Of a stretch of 34,743 bases of DNA, positions 8,502-17,277 are shown one piece after another. Source of the DNA: an uncultured Eubacterium sp. (GTDB lineage: Bacteria > Bacillota_A > Clostridia > Lachnospirales > Lachnospiraceae); contig CAOKJJ010000036.1 of NCBI GenBank assembly GCA_948468465.1, positions 1 through 34,743 on the forward strand. Direction: 5' to 3'. The notes beneath the pieces were generated by a model. The model was not told where the DNA came from, made no database searches, and worked only from the letters and a program-made list of their open reading frames with translations. The translations under genes were made by a program, and so were the position numbers. The stretch's first letter is position 1, and each line of letters starts with the position of its first letter.

Positions 8502-9734
8502 CTATACCATTTTCTGTATGGACGCCCATGCCATAGCAGTACTTTCTTCCCAGGATAACGACTGAATCTTATTTTGCATATGCAGAAGCTCTGTATGTTT
8601 CACAACTTTTTTTATTATAAGTTCCAGTTCTTCGTTATTTTTATAATACAATCCCTTATTCTCAGAAACTTCCCTGTTCACAGACAGATCTCTTAACAAT
8701 ACCGGAAGTCCCTTATTGGATGCTTCTATAATACCCAGTCCAAACCCTTCATAATAAGATCCTGAAATATAGCAGTCAGAAATCTGATACAAAATTTCCA
8801 GCAAATGATCATCACAATCAGAAAACCAGAAAATAGTTTGATTAAAACAATTTGAAGCAGTCATTTTCCTTACGATATCTTCATACTTCCATCCAACCCT
8901 TCCGACAATAATCAGAGACGCGTCCACGTGTTCTTTATTTAATGCTTCAAAAGCTTCTACAAGATCCGCATAACCTTTTCTGGGTTCAATCGTAGCTACC
9001 GCTAAAAACGTCAGCGGCTTATTTTTACATGCCTGCCTAAAAAATACACTGGACGAATCTTTTTCGCAGGACGCGGTATGGATGAAATCTGCGCCTAAAT
9101 GAAAATACCCGGTCTTAAGCCTTGGATTATAAATCTGACTTTCATGCATCCATGCAAGCAATTCATGTTCTACTGTCTGAGAAATGCAGATAAGGCCGTC
9201 AAAATTTTGCACCGCATGTTTCAGCCATCTGGATAATAACGCGGCCGCATTCTGATCCTGCACATACTCCGGATATTTTATGTAAACTAAATCGTATACG
9301 CATGCGATCAGCCTGCAGCCATTCCTCTGCCAGGTTTTTAAAGTATCCCAATATTCATACGGCTGGACGGGATTGGAATCAATGCTCAGATAAATATCTC
9401 CATATCCCGGCTGGATGCTTTTGTCCAATGCCAAAAAGGTATCCTGGTCTATCACATGATATCCGTTTAATCCGCTGATGCATACCAATTCGTAGTCATC
9501 TCCTATAATCTTTTCAAAATACTCTAAAAATTTGGCAACTACACGCTGTATGCCTGTTTTTACGTTTGAAACAGAATGGGAGGTAATGTCAAAGTAAATC
9601 TTTTTTTTATTGGATTCAGTATTAGATACAGGAATGGCATTGGGAATTATTTTTAAAAATTTATAAAAGGGCATAAGAATGCTTTTTATATGAGGATGTG
9701 CGTTTAATAGTTTCTTTATCTTCATTTTAATCAT
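8502..9734 (-). CDS. GT4 family glycosyltransferase
   Basis: 410 residues from the chosen start. GT-B fold with VKTGIQRVV near the N-terminus, typical of the mannosyl/rhamnosyltransferase group, then TIEPRKGYADLVEAF, IIVGRVGWK and the EX7E motif YEGFGLGIIEAS. Three starts are possible (9761, 9734, 9725). The best purine-rich stretch (GGAAAGGCAGGGACAAGA) precedes 9734, so that is used, with moderate confidence. The N-terminal 40 residues are basic and poorly conserved-looking, perhaps for membrane association. A 255-bp gap and a 26-bp repeated element precede the gene, so it may start a sub-operon that continues to the terminator at 3762. Confidence 0.85.
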   Translation of the reverse strand: MIKMKIKKLLNAHPHIKSILMPFYKFLKIIPNAIPVSNTESNKKKIYFDITSHSVSNVKTGIQRVVAKFLEYFEKIIGDDYELVCISGLNGYHVIDQDTFLALDKSIQPGYGDIYLSIDSNPVQPYEYWDTLKTWQRNGCRLIACVYDLVYIKYPEYVQDQNAAALLSRWLKHAVQNFDGLICISQTVEHELLAWMHESQIYNPRLKTGYFHLGADFIHTASCEKDSSSVFFRQACKNKPLTFLAVATIEPRKGYADLVEAFEALNKEHVDASLIIVGRVGWKYEDIVRKMTASNCFNQTIFWFSDCDDHLLEILYQISDCYISGSYYEGFGLGIIEASNKGLPVLLRDLSVNREVSENKGLYYKNNEELELIIKKVVKHTELLHMQNKIQSLSWEESTAMAWASIQKMV

Positions 9735-9761
9735 TCTTGTCCCTGCCTTTCCGAATTTCAT

Positions 9762-10016
9762 GATTGTAGATGAACATAGTAATCATATCATGATCAGCTG
9801 GTCATAAATATTTACTATAAGAAGTATTTATACAAAAAAACAGCGTGCTTTTTTCATCCTGTATCATGAATAAAACACGGTCTATATAGATTTCAGCCAG
9901 CCTTTCTCTTCCTTTACAACACATGGCAAGTTCCATTTACACAAAATATCACAAATAGCTAATGTTGCTGCCAAATAAAAAATGCCGCAACCCATTTTTG
10001 CAATACCAATTTTTAC
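9762..10016. other. Intergenic segment with repeat, palindrome and post-stop open frame
   Basis: This gap holds the 26-bp repeat at 9806-9831 and a near-perfect 14-bp palindrome TGATCAGCTGGTCA at 9791-9804. From 10016 to 9882 on the minus strand the frame of the preceding gene stays open for 44 codons after its TAA, with an ATG at 9995 that would give 37 residues (MGCGIFYLAATLAICDILC at the start) ending at TAG 9882. No ribosome site precedes that ATG. It may be a remnant or a real microprotein; I cannot decide. Confidence 0.3.
9806..9831 (-). promoter_or_regulatory. 26-bp repeated upstream element, copy 1
   Basis: AAATATTTACTATAAGAAGT plus ATTTAT on the plus strand. It differs at one base from the copy at 32924-32949 and at five from that at 31307-31332. 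It lies 71 bp upstream of the 9734 start and reads, on the minus strand, with a TTTGTA-like hexamer at its left. All three copies sit 110-160 bp or less upstream of a minus-strand gene block, which suggests a promoter or operator. Confidence 0.45.
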
Positions 10017-12056
10017 TTAGTTTATTTTTTTAATATGAATATAATCAAGGACAACCGGTTCCTGATTATCATTTCTAACGGAAAATTCAAAAGCAGAAAC
10101 ATCATTTTGCAGTTCTATCTCCCATATCATCTGTTTTTCTGAAGCGCTGACTACTTCCTGCGGAAATAACTCATCCCCACTGTAAGATAACATCTGACTT
10201 TCTAATAAGTTTTCACCTGCAACTTCTACCTGATATTTTCCACTTGGCAAATCTATGTATGGGCCATAGGAAATGCCGTTTTCCAAAAGATATCTCTTTC
10301 CTGCTTCATCATAGCCATCTGATAAAAATCCGTAGGACGTAAAATTGATATTATAAGCATTTCTGTTGACAGAAACGGTTCCTTTATCGGCTTCATATAT
10401 CCTTATTCTTTGCGTATCAGCAGATATCTCTTCCATGTTTCCTTCTAATTCATATGGGAAATTGTCTGACACGCAAATCACAGTATCATCATTATGAATT
10501 TCTATCCCTTTTACATTCTCATTTACATCTGCTTCTTTAAAATCTTTTTTATGGTATGCTGCTGCTCTTAATATTGGGTCATCCATGTCTCCTGTAAAAA
10601 CACAATAGACATTTTGTCCATTTTCATTCACATATTCTGCCATATTTATATAATCCTGAATATAAATTTCCGTCTTAGAAGAATTTTCAATCGGCAGCCG
10701 AACTGAAAATGGCAGAATTGATAAAAACATCACTGCCATTCCCGCAAAAGTTATTTGAATGATTCTGTCATCTTTATTACTGGCAATCGCAATAATTATG
10801 ATTATTAGTAAAATCAAAAGCACTGCGTACAGAGTATCGGTACCTCCCTGATAAACATTTGTTTTTCTGGAAAAATAGCACAGAATCCCATCGCAGATGC
10901 CTTGTCCGTTTTTATTTGTCATCGCAAAAAATGTATTCAATGCAATGATTTCAAATCCTGCCATGAAATACGCAGTCTTTTTATCTGCAATTCTTTTATA
11001 TTTCATCATTACCAATAGCATAGGAATGAAAAAATAAAACAAATACCTGTAATGGAATCTTGAAACCTCTGGTGCCACCCCCTCCTCTGCATAGTGAATG
11101 ATTACGACAATCTCAAGAATGGAAAAAATAATACAGCCTAATAAATATAAGCTCCAGAGAAGATCTTTTTTCGCAAAAATTTTCAGATTACAGCAAATGG
11201 TTAGCAGTGGAACAATCCCAGTGAAAAGCATAAACCATCCAAAGTAAAAAAGTAATCCTCTTACCAATCCGATAAAAACCTGAAAATCAAATGGAAATAT
11301 AGATATTACCGAATCATAATGAGAAGTTCCATATTCCATTCCATTTATCACAAACAAAGCTGCTTTTAATAATGCAACTAAAAATAAAAAAACACTCCCG
11401 GAAGCTACAGCTTTGATCATAATTTTTTTATTACGCTGCATCATTCCATACAATAACAAAACCATGCAATATACTGCCGCAAATATTATAGCAAATGTTT
11501 TGGTCATGTATGCTAAAAAAAGTAAAAAAACAGACAAACAGTTAAATTTAGAAATTTTTTGTTCTTCTGAAAATTCAATATAAATACAATAAAGCAGCCA
11601 CATAAATAATGGATAAAGCAGCACCTCCGCTGATAAATAGGAAGTGTATGTCATTTCTGGAATCAATACTGACAATATTGTGATAAATACAGCCCCATCC
11701 ATATGGAAAATGTTTCCTATTTTCATCCTTTTTGCTAAAAAAAATGTAGGAAAAACAACGGAGGTCATTAATATAACCCCTATGCATCTGAAAATTTCCA
11801 ATATAGTTTCCGGATGATACCAGAAATATCCAATAGAAAGAAGCAGTGGATATAATATATCATCATAATTTTTAATCATATATTGTGCAGAAACATTTCC
11901 AGAAAAATGAAGAGATTTCGCCAATTCTAAAAATCGGGATTCATCAGAAGGATAAAATACAATATTTCCCATTTTAAATGCTGTGAAACTATAAAAAAGT
12001 ACTGCCAGCATAAAAATAAAACCTATAGTCATCCATTCCTTTTTATTCATACGCAT
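10017..12056 (-). CDS. Multi-spanning GT-C-like membrane glycosyltransferase with C-terminal beta domain
   Basis: 679 residues. Residues about 10-460 carry roughly ten to twelve hydrophobic helices. The first extracytoplasmic loop has an acidic pair (FYPSDESRFLELA), the place where GT-C enzymes such as ArnT-like transferases carry catalytic acids. The C-terminal ~200 residues are soluble and end in a beta-rich domain containing YGPYIDLPSGKYQVEV, closely echoed in the protein at 19555-21513 (FGPYIDLKKGKYVVEL). The start at 12056 is chosen because GGAGG lies 7 nt upstream; a TTG and an ATG further upstream are too close to or inside that site. Likely transfers a polyprenyl-phosphate-linked sugar onto the glycan outside the membrane. 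Specificity is unknown, and a polymer-anchoring role is an alternative. Confidence 0.7.
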   Translation of the reverse strand: MRMNKKEWMTIGFIFMLAVLFYSFTAFKMGNIVFYPSDESRFLELAKSLHFSGNVSAQYMIKNYDDILYPLLLSIGYFWYHPETILEIFRCIGVILMTSVVFPTFFLAKRMKIGNIFHMDGAVFITILSVLIPEMTYTSYLSAEVLLYPLFMWLLYCIYIEFSEEQKISKFNCLSVFLLFLAYMTKTFAIIFAAVYCMVLLLYGMMQRNKKIMIKAVASGSVFLFLVALLKAALFVINGMEYGTSHYDSVISIFPFDFQVFIGLVRGLLFYFGWFMLFTGIVPLLTICCNLKIFAKKDLLWSLYLLGCIIFSILEIVVIIHYAEEGVAPEVSRFHYRYLFYFFIPMLLVMMKYKRIADKKTAYFMAGFEIIALNTFFAMTNKNGQGICDGILCYFSRKTNVYQGGTDTLYAVLLILLIIIIIAIASNKDDRIIQITFAGMAVMFLSILPFSVRLPIENSSKTEIYIQDYINMAEYVNENGQNVYCVFTGDMDDPILRAAAYHKKDFKEADVNENVKGIEIHNDDTVICVSDNFPYELEGNMEEISADTQRIRIYEADKGTVSVNRNAYNINFTSYGFLSDGYDEAGKRYLLENGISYGPYIDLPSGKYQVEVAGENLLESQMLSYSGDELFPQEVVSASEKQMIWEIELQNDVSAFEFSVRNDNQEPVVLDYIHIKKIN

Positions 12057-12058
12057 AA

Positions 12059-12205
12059 TCATTCCTCCAATATGCAATGTCCAAGAACTGTATCTATACG
12101 ATGGAGCAATCGGCTCTCCAGTTTATAATATCCCATCAAATTTTTTACGCATTCCAAAACAACCGACAGTGTTACCGTAACGATCATCAATCGAAATAAG
12201 ATCAT
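12059..12205 (-). CDS. Small 48-residue protein with hydrophobic N-terminus
   Basis: An ATG at 12205 follows GGGGG at 7 nt spacing and opens a 48-codon frame: MILFRLMIVTVTLSVVLECV, then a basic/polar tail ending CILEE. The stop TGA overlaps the ribosome site of the next gene, whose ATG is 2 nt downstream, so the two are probably translationally coupled. The first 20 residues could form a membrane helix, suggesting a small partner or regulator of the GT-C-like protein. I do not recognise a family, and the frame could be a leader peptide rather than a functional protein. Confidence 0.45.
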   Translation of the reverse strand: MILFRLMIVTVTLSVVLECVKNLMGYYKLESRLLHRIDTVLGHCILEE

Positions 12206-12266
12206 ATTGCATCCCCCAATTACCTACATTTATTAAAATCTTCATTTTAGTTTCTTAATTTTATAT

Positions 12267-13643
12267 TTACTTCCAATTTAAAATGCGAATCATGCTTTCT
12301 GTACAGTTAGCAACTGTATTTTTATATGACTTTTCCCGCACTCTTGTGCTCATCTGATTGTAAAAGCTGCGATCTGAATACAATTTGTCAATGTATTTGA
12401 TCAATTCCACATAGCTGCCCTCTACGGCATTTTCTTTTCCTAACCATTCTAAGCCATCTGACGGGAAACGAAGCATCGCCACTGGAAGTCCTTGCCGCAT
12501 GGCCCATGTAACACTGATTCCTCCGCCAATTCGATTCGGCTGCAGATATACGTCACATATGTTATATAAAGCGGGAAGATCATTTTCCATTCCATACGCA
12601 ATGATTTTTTTTTGATGAATCAGTTCCTGGTACTTTTCCTTTAAAAACTGCGGCAGTTCACTTCCCACAATCAGCCATGTCATATTTCTTTTTTCCAGAA
12701 GCCGGCATACAGATTCCATAAATAATGCTTCCATTTCATAAATAAGTCTTACACCAACTGTAACTAAGACAAAAATCTGTTCGGAGCCTATTTTTGCTGC
12801 TTTATCATACACCAGCTTTGCTTTTGGATATTCGATAAATGCTGCATGAAAAGGTATCATTTTCTCTTTTCCTATGCAGTGAAATCTTTCTTCCACACTC
12901 ATCATTCTTTCATAATCCGCACATAAATATTTATGAAAATACATGCTGCTTCCAATCCCCGAACGCATAGGAATATAGATCATCTCATATTGTTTTGATA
13001 ATATTTTAGAACAAAACGAACATTCATCTTGTACATCCATAATGTTGTCCGGTTCAAACTCTGCAATCGAATGCAAAAAGTTCATCGTTCTCTCTCGTAA
13101 AGACTGTCCATCATTATAAACAACTCTTACATTATTACGAAGAAGCGGTAAATGGTTCTCGCAAAAATCATGCGCATCCTCACACATATACGTTGGGAAG
13201 CTTATTCCATAAGGGTTGCTGTTTACATATTGATTCTCTATGAATAAAGCGGTTTGATATCCCATATCTGAAAACGCATTAGCAAGGCTGATCGCTGCAT
13301 ATCCTATGGAATAAACCTGATCACGAAGCGTATATAAACATAACGCAATCTTTCTTTTTTCTGCATTTTGGGCATTCTTTTTTTCTTCCATAGATATGTT
13401 CAGTTTTCCAACGATGCAGTCCAGCAGTTCTCTGCGTTCACAATAATATGCAGGATATACATATCGCGGAAAATATATTTCCAGAAATGCCAAATCAACA
13501 AATAATTGGTACTGCAGCTCTAATAAGGAATCCGGCATATGTTTGATATATTTTATATATTCTTCTAACGTTGTTTGGTCTGCAGTTCCGTTCCAGCAGC
13601 TGCTTCGCAATTTTAACATATGATCCAGATATGGCTGATCCAT
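12267..13643 (-). CDS. Glycosyltransferase, GT-B fold (GT4-like)
   Basis: 458 residues. The N-terminal ~95 residues are a helical extension not typical of the family. The GT-B core follows, with KRKIALCLYTLRDQVYSIGY and GYQTALFIE in the first lobe and FVLVTVGVRL, TWLIVGSELP, the IIAYGMENDLPALYNICDVY loop and NRIGGGISVTWAMRQGLPV in the second. The usual EX7E glutamates are not evident in that last motif, as also seen in some divergent family members. The ATG at 13643 has its nearest SD-like stretch (GGGAG) 14 nt away, unusually far; an out-of-frame ATG at 13653 is better placed. It lies 44 bp after the ATP-grasp gene. Confidence 0.75.
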   Translation of the reverse strand: MDQPYLDHMLKLRSSCWNGTADQTTLEEYIKYIKHMPDSLLELQYQLFVDLAFLEIYFPRYVYPAYYCERRELLDCIVGKLNISMEEKKNAQNAEKRKIALCLYTLRDQVYSIGYAAISLANAFSDMGYQTALFIENQYVNSNPYGISFPTYMCEDAHDFCENHLPLLRNNVRVVYNDGQSLRERTMNFLHSIAEFEPDNIMDVQDECSFCSKILSKQYEMIYIPMRSGIGSSMYFHKYLCADYERMMSVEERFHCIGKEKMIPFHAAFIEYPKAKLVYDKAAKIGSEQIFVLVTVGVRLIYEMEALFMESVCRLLEKRNMTWLIVGSELPQFLKEKYQELIHQKKIIAYGMENDLPALYNICDVYLQPNRIGGGISVTWAMRQGLPVAMLRFPSDGLEWLGKENAVEGSYVELIKYIDKLYSDRSFYNQMSTRVREKSYKNTVANCTESMIRILNWK

Positions 13644-13687
13644 TTTGATGCATATTACTCCCTTCTTTATCTTATATTTTTAGAGTT

Positions 13688-14881
13688 TTACTCTACAATC
13701 ACTTCAACATATTCCCACATTTTATCCATCATGTGATTCATTTGCGTCGTGTCCTCAAACTGTATGATCATAATTCCTATGCAATCGCCGCCATTACGAA
13801 ATGCATTTACCCTGTCGCCGGCTGCAACAAACAATTTTTGATATACAATGTGTTCTTTGATTCCATCATGCAAATATAATGCTTTAAATCTGCCGGTTTT
13901 TAACGCATGAATAACATAGGAAGAGGCTGTCCGGTTCCATTGAACCTTAAAAAAATCCAAAAACTTATCACCAACACATGCTGAAACCGAAGCTCCTATC
14001 ATGTCTACTCCTAACGCATATCGAATGGTATCTTCTATATAGTTGCCCCCATTTCTCGGCCCAATTTCAAGAATATGTATCTGATCATCTTCTCCAACCA
14101 AATATTCAAAATTAAACGCCCCAAACTTCATATTTAATTGATCAAAAATAGCCTGTATCTGTTCAAAAGCCTTTTTCTGATATTTATAATCCTGAACAGA
14201 TGGATAACTATGGCCTATCGGTGCATATGGATTTCGCGATACATTTTTATGCTGATCCATCACACCGAAAAAAATAATTTTTCCATCACAAATAAATCCA
14301 TCTCCATCTATTTGATATCCGCTTCGGTTAATAAATTTTTCGATGATAACCATTTTAGATGCAGAGTAAGAACTTGCTTCATCATAGGCACGCGCAAACT
14401 CCTCCTGATCTGCGACTTTACTGACTCCCTTGCTGCCTGATGCGTCAACCGGTTTTATGACAATCGGAAACTCCGATTGCATGACATATTGACGCGCAGA
14501 ATTTTTATCTTGAAAAGCCTTTCCAGCTGGAGTATGAAACTGATTTTTTTCTAAAAACTGTCTGAATAAATGTTTGTGCGTTAAAATCATAACAGATTCG
14601 TATGGATTTGTAGGCAGCCCCAATTTTTCAGCAACATAAGCAGCTGTTGGCACTGAAACATCTGACGCATAAGATAAAATGCCATCTATTTTTAATTCTG
14701 ATGCCAGTTTTAAAACAGCTTCTTTATCCGTTGTACTGACATTATAATATTCATCCGAATATTTATGCCCCGGATTGTCCGGAAGATAATCCACACTAAT
14801 GACGTAATAACCTAATTCTTTCGCACGCTTGATTGCAGACACCTGAAAGAAATTTCCGCCAAGCATCATTATTTTTTTCAT
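13688..14881 (-). CDS. ATP-grasp carboxylate ligase
   Basis: 397 residues with the ATP-grasp order: an N-terminal Rossmann-like domain (MLGGNFFQVSAIKRAKELG), a central ATP-binding domain (FPIVIKPVDASGSKGVSKV, then MVIIEKFI) and the metal-binding strand FNFEYLV... HILEIGPRNGGN. The family (related to carbamoyl-phosphate synthase and biotin carboxylase) joins a carboxylate to an amine or similar nucleophile through an acyl-phosphate. GAGG lies 7 nt before ATG 14881. In a glycan locus next to a radical SAM enzyme and a 4-amino-sugar pathway, it could attach an amino acid or other acid to an amino sugar. That is inference; the substrates are not readable. Confidence 0.85.
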   Translation of the reverse strand: MKKIMMLGGNFFQVSAIKRAKELGYYVISVDYLPDNPGHKYSDEYYNVSTTDKEAVLKLASELKIDGILSYASDVSVPTAAYVAEKLGLPTNPYESVMILTHKHLFRQFLEKNQFHTPAGKAFQDKNSARQYVMQSEFPIVIKPVDASGSKGVSKVADQEEFARAYDEASSYSASKMVIIEKFINRSGYQIDGDGFICDGKIIFFGVMDQHKNVSRNPYAPIGHSYPSVQDYKYQKKAFEQIQAIFDQLNMKFGAFNFEYLVGEDDQIHILEIGPRNGGNYIEDTIRYALGVDMIGASVSACVGDKFLDFFKVQWNRTASSYVIHALKTGRFKALYLHDGIKEHIVYQKLFVAAGDRVNAFRNGGDCIGIMIIQFEDTTQMNHMMDKMWEYVEVIVE

Positions 14882-14940
14882 AACATATCCTCGTCTTTAT
14901 CTGCACGATCTAACAGATTTGTTTTTCATTTTCTCAAGTA

Positions 14941-15900
14941 TCACTCTACCATTACCTTATCAAATTCGTACGACTTCACATATTCTTTCCCGTCTTCGGA
15001 AAAGTGCTTGTCTCCTACACCCATCCAGTCTGTACAGTTTTTACATACTTCCGGCAATTGATCAAAATGATGGCTGATATGATCTTCCATAAATTTTTTA
15101 CGGTTCCTGTTCCACACTTCTTTTATTGACTGCTCGTTCAGATTACCGAATACCGCGCCGCCATTACAGTCATTTCCGCACGCAACAACATTGCCGTCCC
15201 ATGTTACAACACAATGTCCGATTGCAAAACCGCATGCGATTCTGCCTGTTTCTGTATTTCTTTTTCCATTTTCAACATTGCCGGCCCAGGAAAACATGCC
15301 TCTGACGCTAACCCGAACTCCCTGCTGACGCCAGTAGTCCATAATCTGTTGTATCTCATGCCTGTTTTCCGGCATTTCTATTGCCTGTATTTCGATAACC
15401 GGCTTATACAATTCCCTTTCCTTTTTTTTCTTAATAAGATTCAGCAAATTATTATAAAAAATATCTCTTTTTCCATTTACGCGAATTTTTTCATAGACCT
15501 CGGCTGAAAAGCCATCACAGTCAAAACTGATGAAATCAATCCCGGAATCTAAAATCATTTCTGCCATCTCATCATCCAATAATGTCCCGTTAGAATTCAT
15601 ATTAACGCTTGTAAGACCTTTTTTCTTTGCATAATCAATCATGTAATATAACTTAAATTTTGCTAAAAGCGGTTCGCCATAAAAGTCAAGCCATATTCGT
15701 GTATTTGGGTTTGTTTCTGCGATTTCATCTATAATCTTTTTATATAATGAAATGCTCATTGATTCACGCGGCCTTTGTAATTTGTCATTTGTGCACATAA
15801 TACAATTAAGATTACAATAATTGCAAACTTCAATAACTACATTCAGTGGAAAATCTCTTAATTCAAACTTCTTTTCCAATTCTGATAAATTCTGATCCAT
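14941..15900 (-). CDS. Radical SAM enzyme with SPASM domain
   Basis: 319 residues. The radical SAM cluster motif is C29, C33 and C36 (CNYCNLNCIMC), followed by DFYGEPLL, which corresponds to the GGEP SAM-binding motif, and NMNSNGTLL. The C-terminal SPASM region carries many cysteines: ACGFAIGHC, DGNVVACGNDCNGG and VCKNCTDW, enough for one or two auxiliary FeS clusters. The start at 15900 is chosen because GGGAG lies 7 nt upstream; the longer frame would begin at TTG 15969 with no site. It lies between the polyprenyl-phosphate glycosyltransferase and the ATP-grasp ligase. Family members oxidise or rearrange peptides and sugars; modification of a sugar or its substituent is plausible here but unproven. 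Confidence 0.88.
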   Translation of the reverse strand: MDQNLSELEKKFELRDFPLNVVIEVCNYCNLNCIMCTNDKLQRPRESMSISLYKKIIDEIAETNPNTRIWLDFYGEPLLAKFKLYYMIDYAKKKGLTSVNMNSNGTLLDDEMAEMILDSGIDFISFDCDGFSAEVYEKIRVNGKRDIFYNNLLNLIKKKKERELYKPVIEIQAIEMPENRHEIQQIMDYWRQQGVRVSVRGMFSWAGNVENGKRNTETGRIACGFAIGHCVVTWDGNVVACGNDCNGGAVFGNLNEQSIKEVWNRNRKKFMEDHISHHFDQLPEVCKNCTDWMGVGDKHFSEDGKEYVKSYEFDKVMVE

Positions 15901-15961
15901 ACCTTTCTCCCTTCTGATTTGTTTTTCTGATTTGTATTTTACCTGTATGTTTCTGAGCCAT

Positions 15962-16909
15962 TCATTCAAAATTTCGTTTGTCCTTGATGATATATTGTGG
16001 TATTCTGTTTACTGTCATGAGAATCCTTCCAATATACTCTCCGACTAAGCCAAGTATGAGCAAAATAATTCCTCCCAGAAACAAAATAATAACAATTGTT
16101 GAAGTGTAACCAAGCATAATCTCAGGATTCATTAGTTTTTTGATCACGGAAACCATACCCAGCAAAAATCCAACGGCTGACGAAATGCATCCTGACAGTG
16201 ATGCTATTCTTAGTGGAATTACAGAAAATCCAATAAATCCATTCAGCCATAGCAATATCATTTTCTTTAAATTATACCCTGATTTTCCCTCCAGCCTTGC
16301 CCTATGCTCGATGTCCACATTTGCAATGTTTCTTGTAATCTGCATAAAATATCCAAATAAATATGGAAATGGACTTTGATATTCTTTTAATGCTTCTACA
16401 ACAAATCCTCTTACGCAAAAAAAACTCGACTGCTTGACTTCTTTTGGTTTTCCCATAAGCTTATAGGTCATATAAACATTAAAATTACTTCCGATCTTTC
16501 GAAGACAGCTTGTCTTTTTATGAGCAAAATGGGCGTATACGATATCATAGCCTTCTTTTGCTTTTGCGATCAGCTTAAAAATTCCATCTGCCGGATGCTG
16601 TCCGTCATCGTCCATAAAAATAACGTATTCCGCATGAACATAAGGAACAGCTGCCATTCTTGCTGCCTGCTGGCCAAAATTTCTCGACAACGATATTCCT
16701 CTTATATTTTCGTTTTTTTCACAAAGACATTTGATCTCCTGCCATACATGATCTTTTGAATGATCATCAACTAGAAATACTTCATAGCTTATATTCTGCG
16801 GCATATTAGCTATAATTTCTTCAACGACTCTGCCAATTGACTTTTCCGAATTATAGCAGGGTATGATGACTGCTATGTATTTTTTTTCTAAATTATGCAA
16901 CGATTTCAT
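15962..16909 (-). CDS. Polyprenyl-phosphate glycosyltransferase, ArnC/GtrB-like GT2
   Basis: 315 residues. The N-terminal GT-A domain has VIIPCYNSEKSIG, VFLVDDHSKD and the DXD-type motif FMDDDGQHP. RNFGQQAA and RARLEGKSGYNLKKM are typical of the ArnC/GtrB/DPM1 group. Two C-terminal hydrophobic helices (about 230-255 and 270-295) anchor it. It should load a sugar from a nucleotide donor onto undecaprenyl phosphate at the cytoplasmic face. The start at 16909 has AAGGAAGG close upstream. The next genes upstream are two small EmrE-like proteins (a likely flippase) and a WecE transaminase, so the cargo may be a 4-amino-4,6-dideoxyhexose derivative. Confidence 0.9.
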   Translation of the reverse strand: MKSLHNLEKKYIAVIIPCYNSEKSIGRVVEEIIANMPQNISYEVFLVDDHSKDHVWQEIKCLCEKNENIRGISLSRNFGQQAARMAAVPYVHAEYVIFMDDDGQHPADGIFKLIAKAKEGYDIVYAHFAHKKTSCLRKIGSNFNVYMTYKLMGKPKEVKQSSFFCVRGFVVEALKEYQSPFPYLFGYFMQITRNIANVDIEHRARLEGKSGYNLKKMILLWLNGFIGFSVIPLRIASLSGCISSAVGFLLGMVSVIKKLMNPEIMLGYTSTIVIILFLGGIILLILGLVGEYIGRILMTVNRIPQYIIKDKRNFE

Positions 16910-16935
16910 CCTTCCTTTTTCTTCGCTAAATTTAT

Positions 16936-17277
16936 TTATAAATCAAATACCATAATCCCTCCCAGAATAAAGATCATGCCTAAAAGTTTATTACGGCCTA
17001 TTCTTTCCTTTAAGAATATGCTGCTCAGAAGTATAACAAACGCATATGAAATCGTTCCGGTCACCGGTACATATTTGTATGCTACGTATCTCATCGCGTA
17101 CATATTGATCATCGTTGTTAAAAACAATATGCCGTACGATGTTAAAACTCTCCAATTGATAAACTCAAAAACAGGGTGTTTATGCTTACGCATGGAACTG
17201 GTTTTGAGCAATATTTGTGAACATGCAGCACATAAGCCTGAAAACATGACCATTAATAAAGCCGCAGATTTACTCAC
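16936..17277 (-). CDS. Small four-helix EmrE/ArnF-like membrane transporter subunit
   Basis: 113 residues forming four hydrophobic helices with the EamA/SMR-type pattern: CSQILLKTSS after helix 1, VTGTISYAFVILLSSIFLKERI between helices 3 and 4, and a final LGMIFILGGIMVF. The start is GTG 17277, which overlaps the upstream gene by 8 bp and follows GGTGGTGATG. The size, and pairing with another SMR-like gene next to an ArnC-like transferase, match the ArnE/ArnF heterodimer, which flips undecaprenyl-phosphate-aminoarabinose in Gram-negative bacteria. I infer an analogous flippase role. Confidence 0.8.
   Translation of the reverse strand: MSKSAALLMVMFSGLCAACSQILLKTSSMRKHKHPVFEFINWRVLTSYGILFLTTMINMYAMRYVAYKYVPVTGTISYAFVILLSSIFLKERIGRNKLLGMIFILGGIMVFDL

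Noticed and set aside
9835..9856. A-tract/T-tract hairpin as a terminator after the GT-C-like gene
   Set aside because: Only A-T pairs close the stem and the GC part does not pair, so it is too weak to call.
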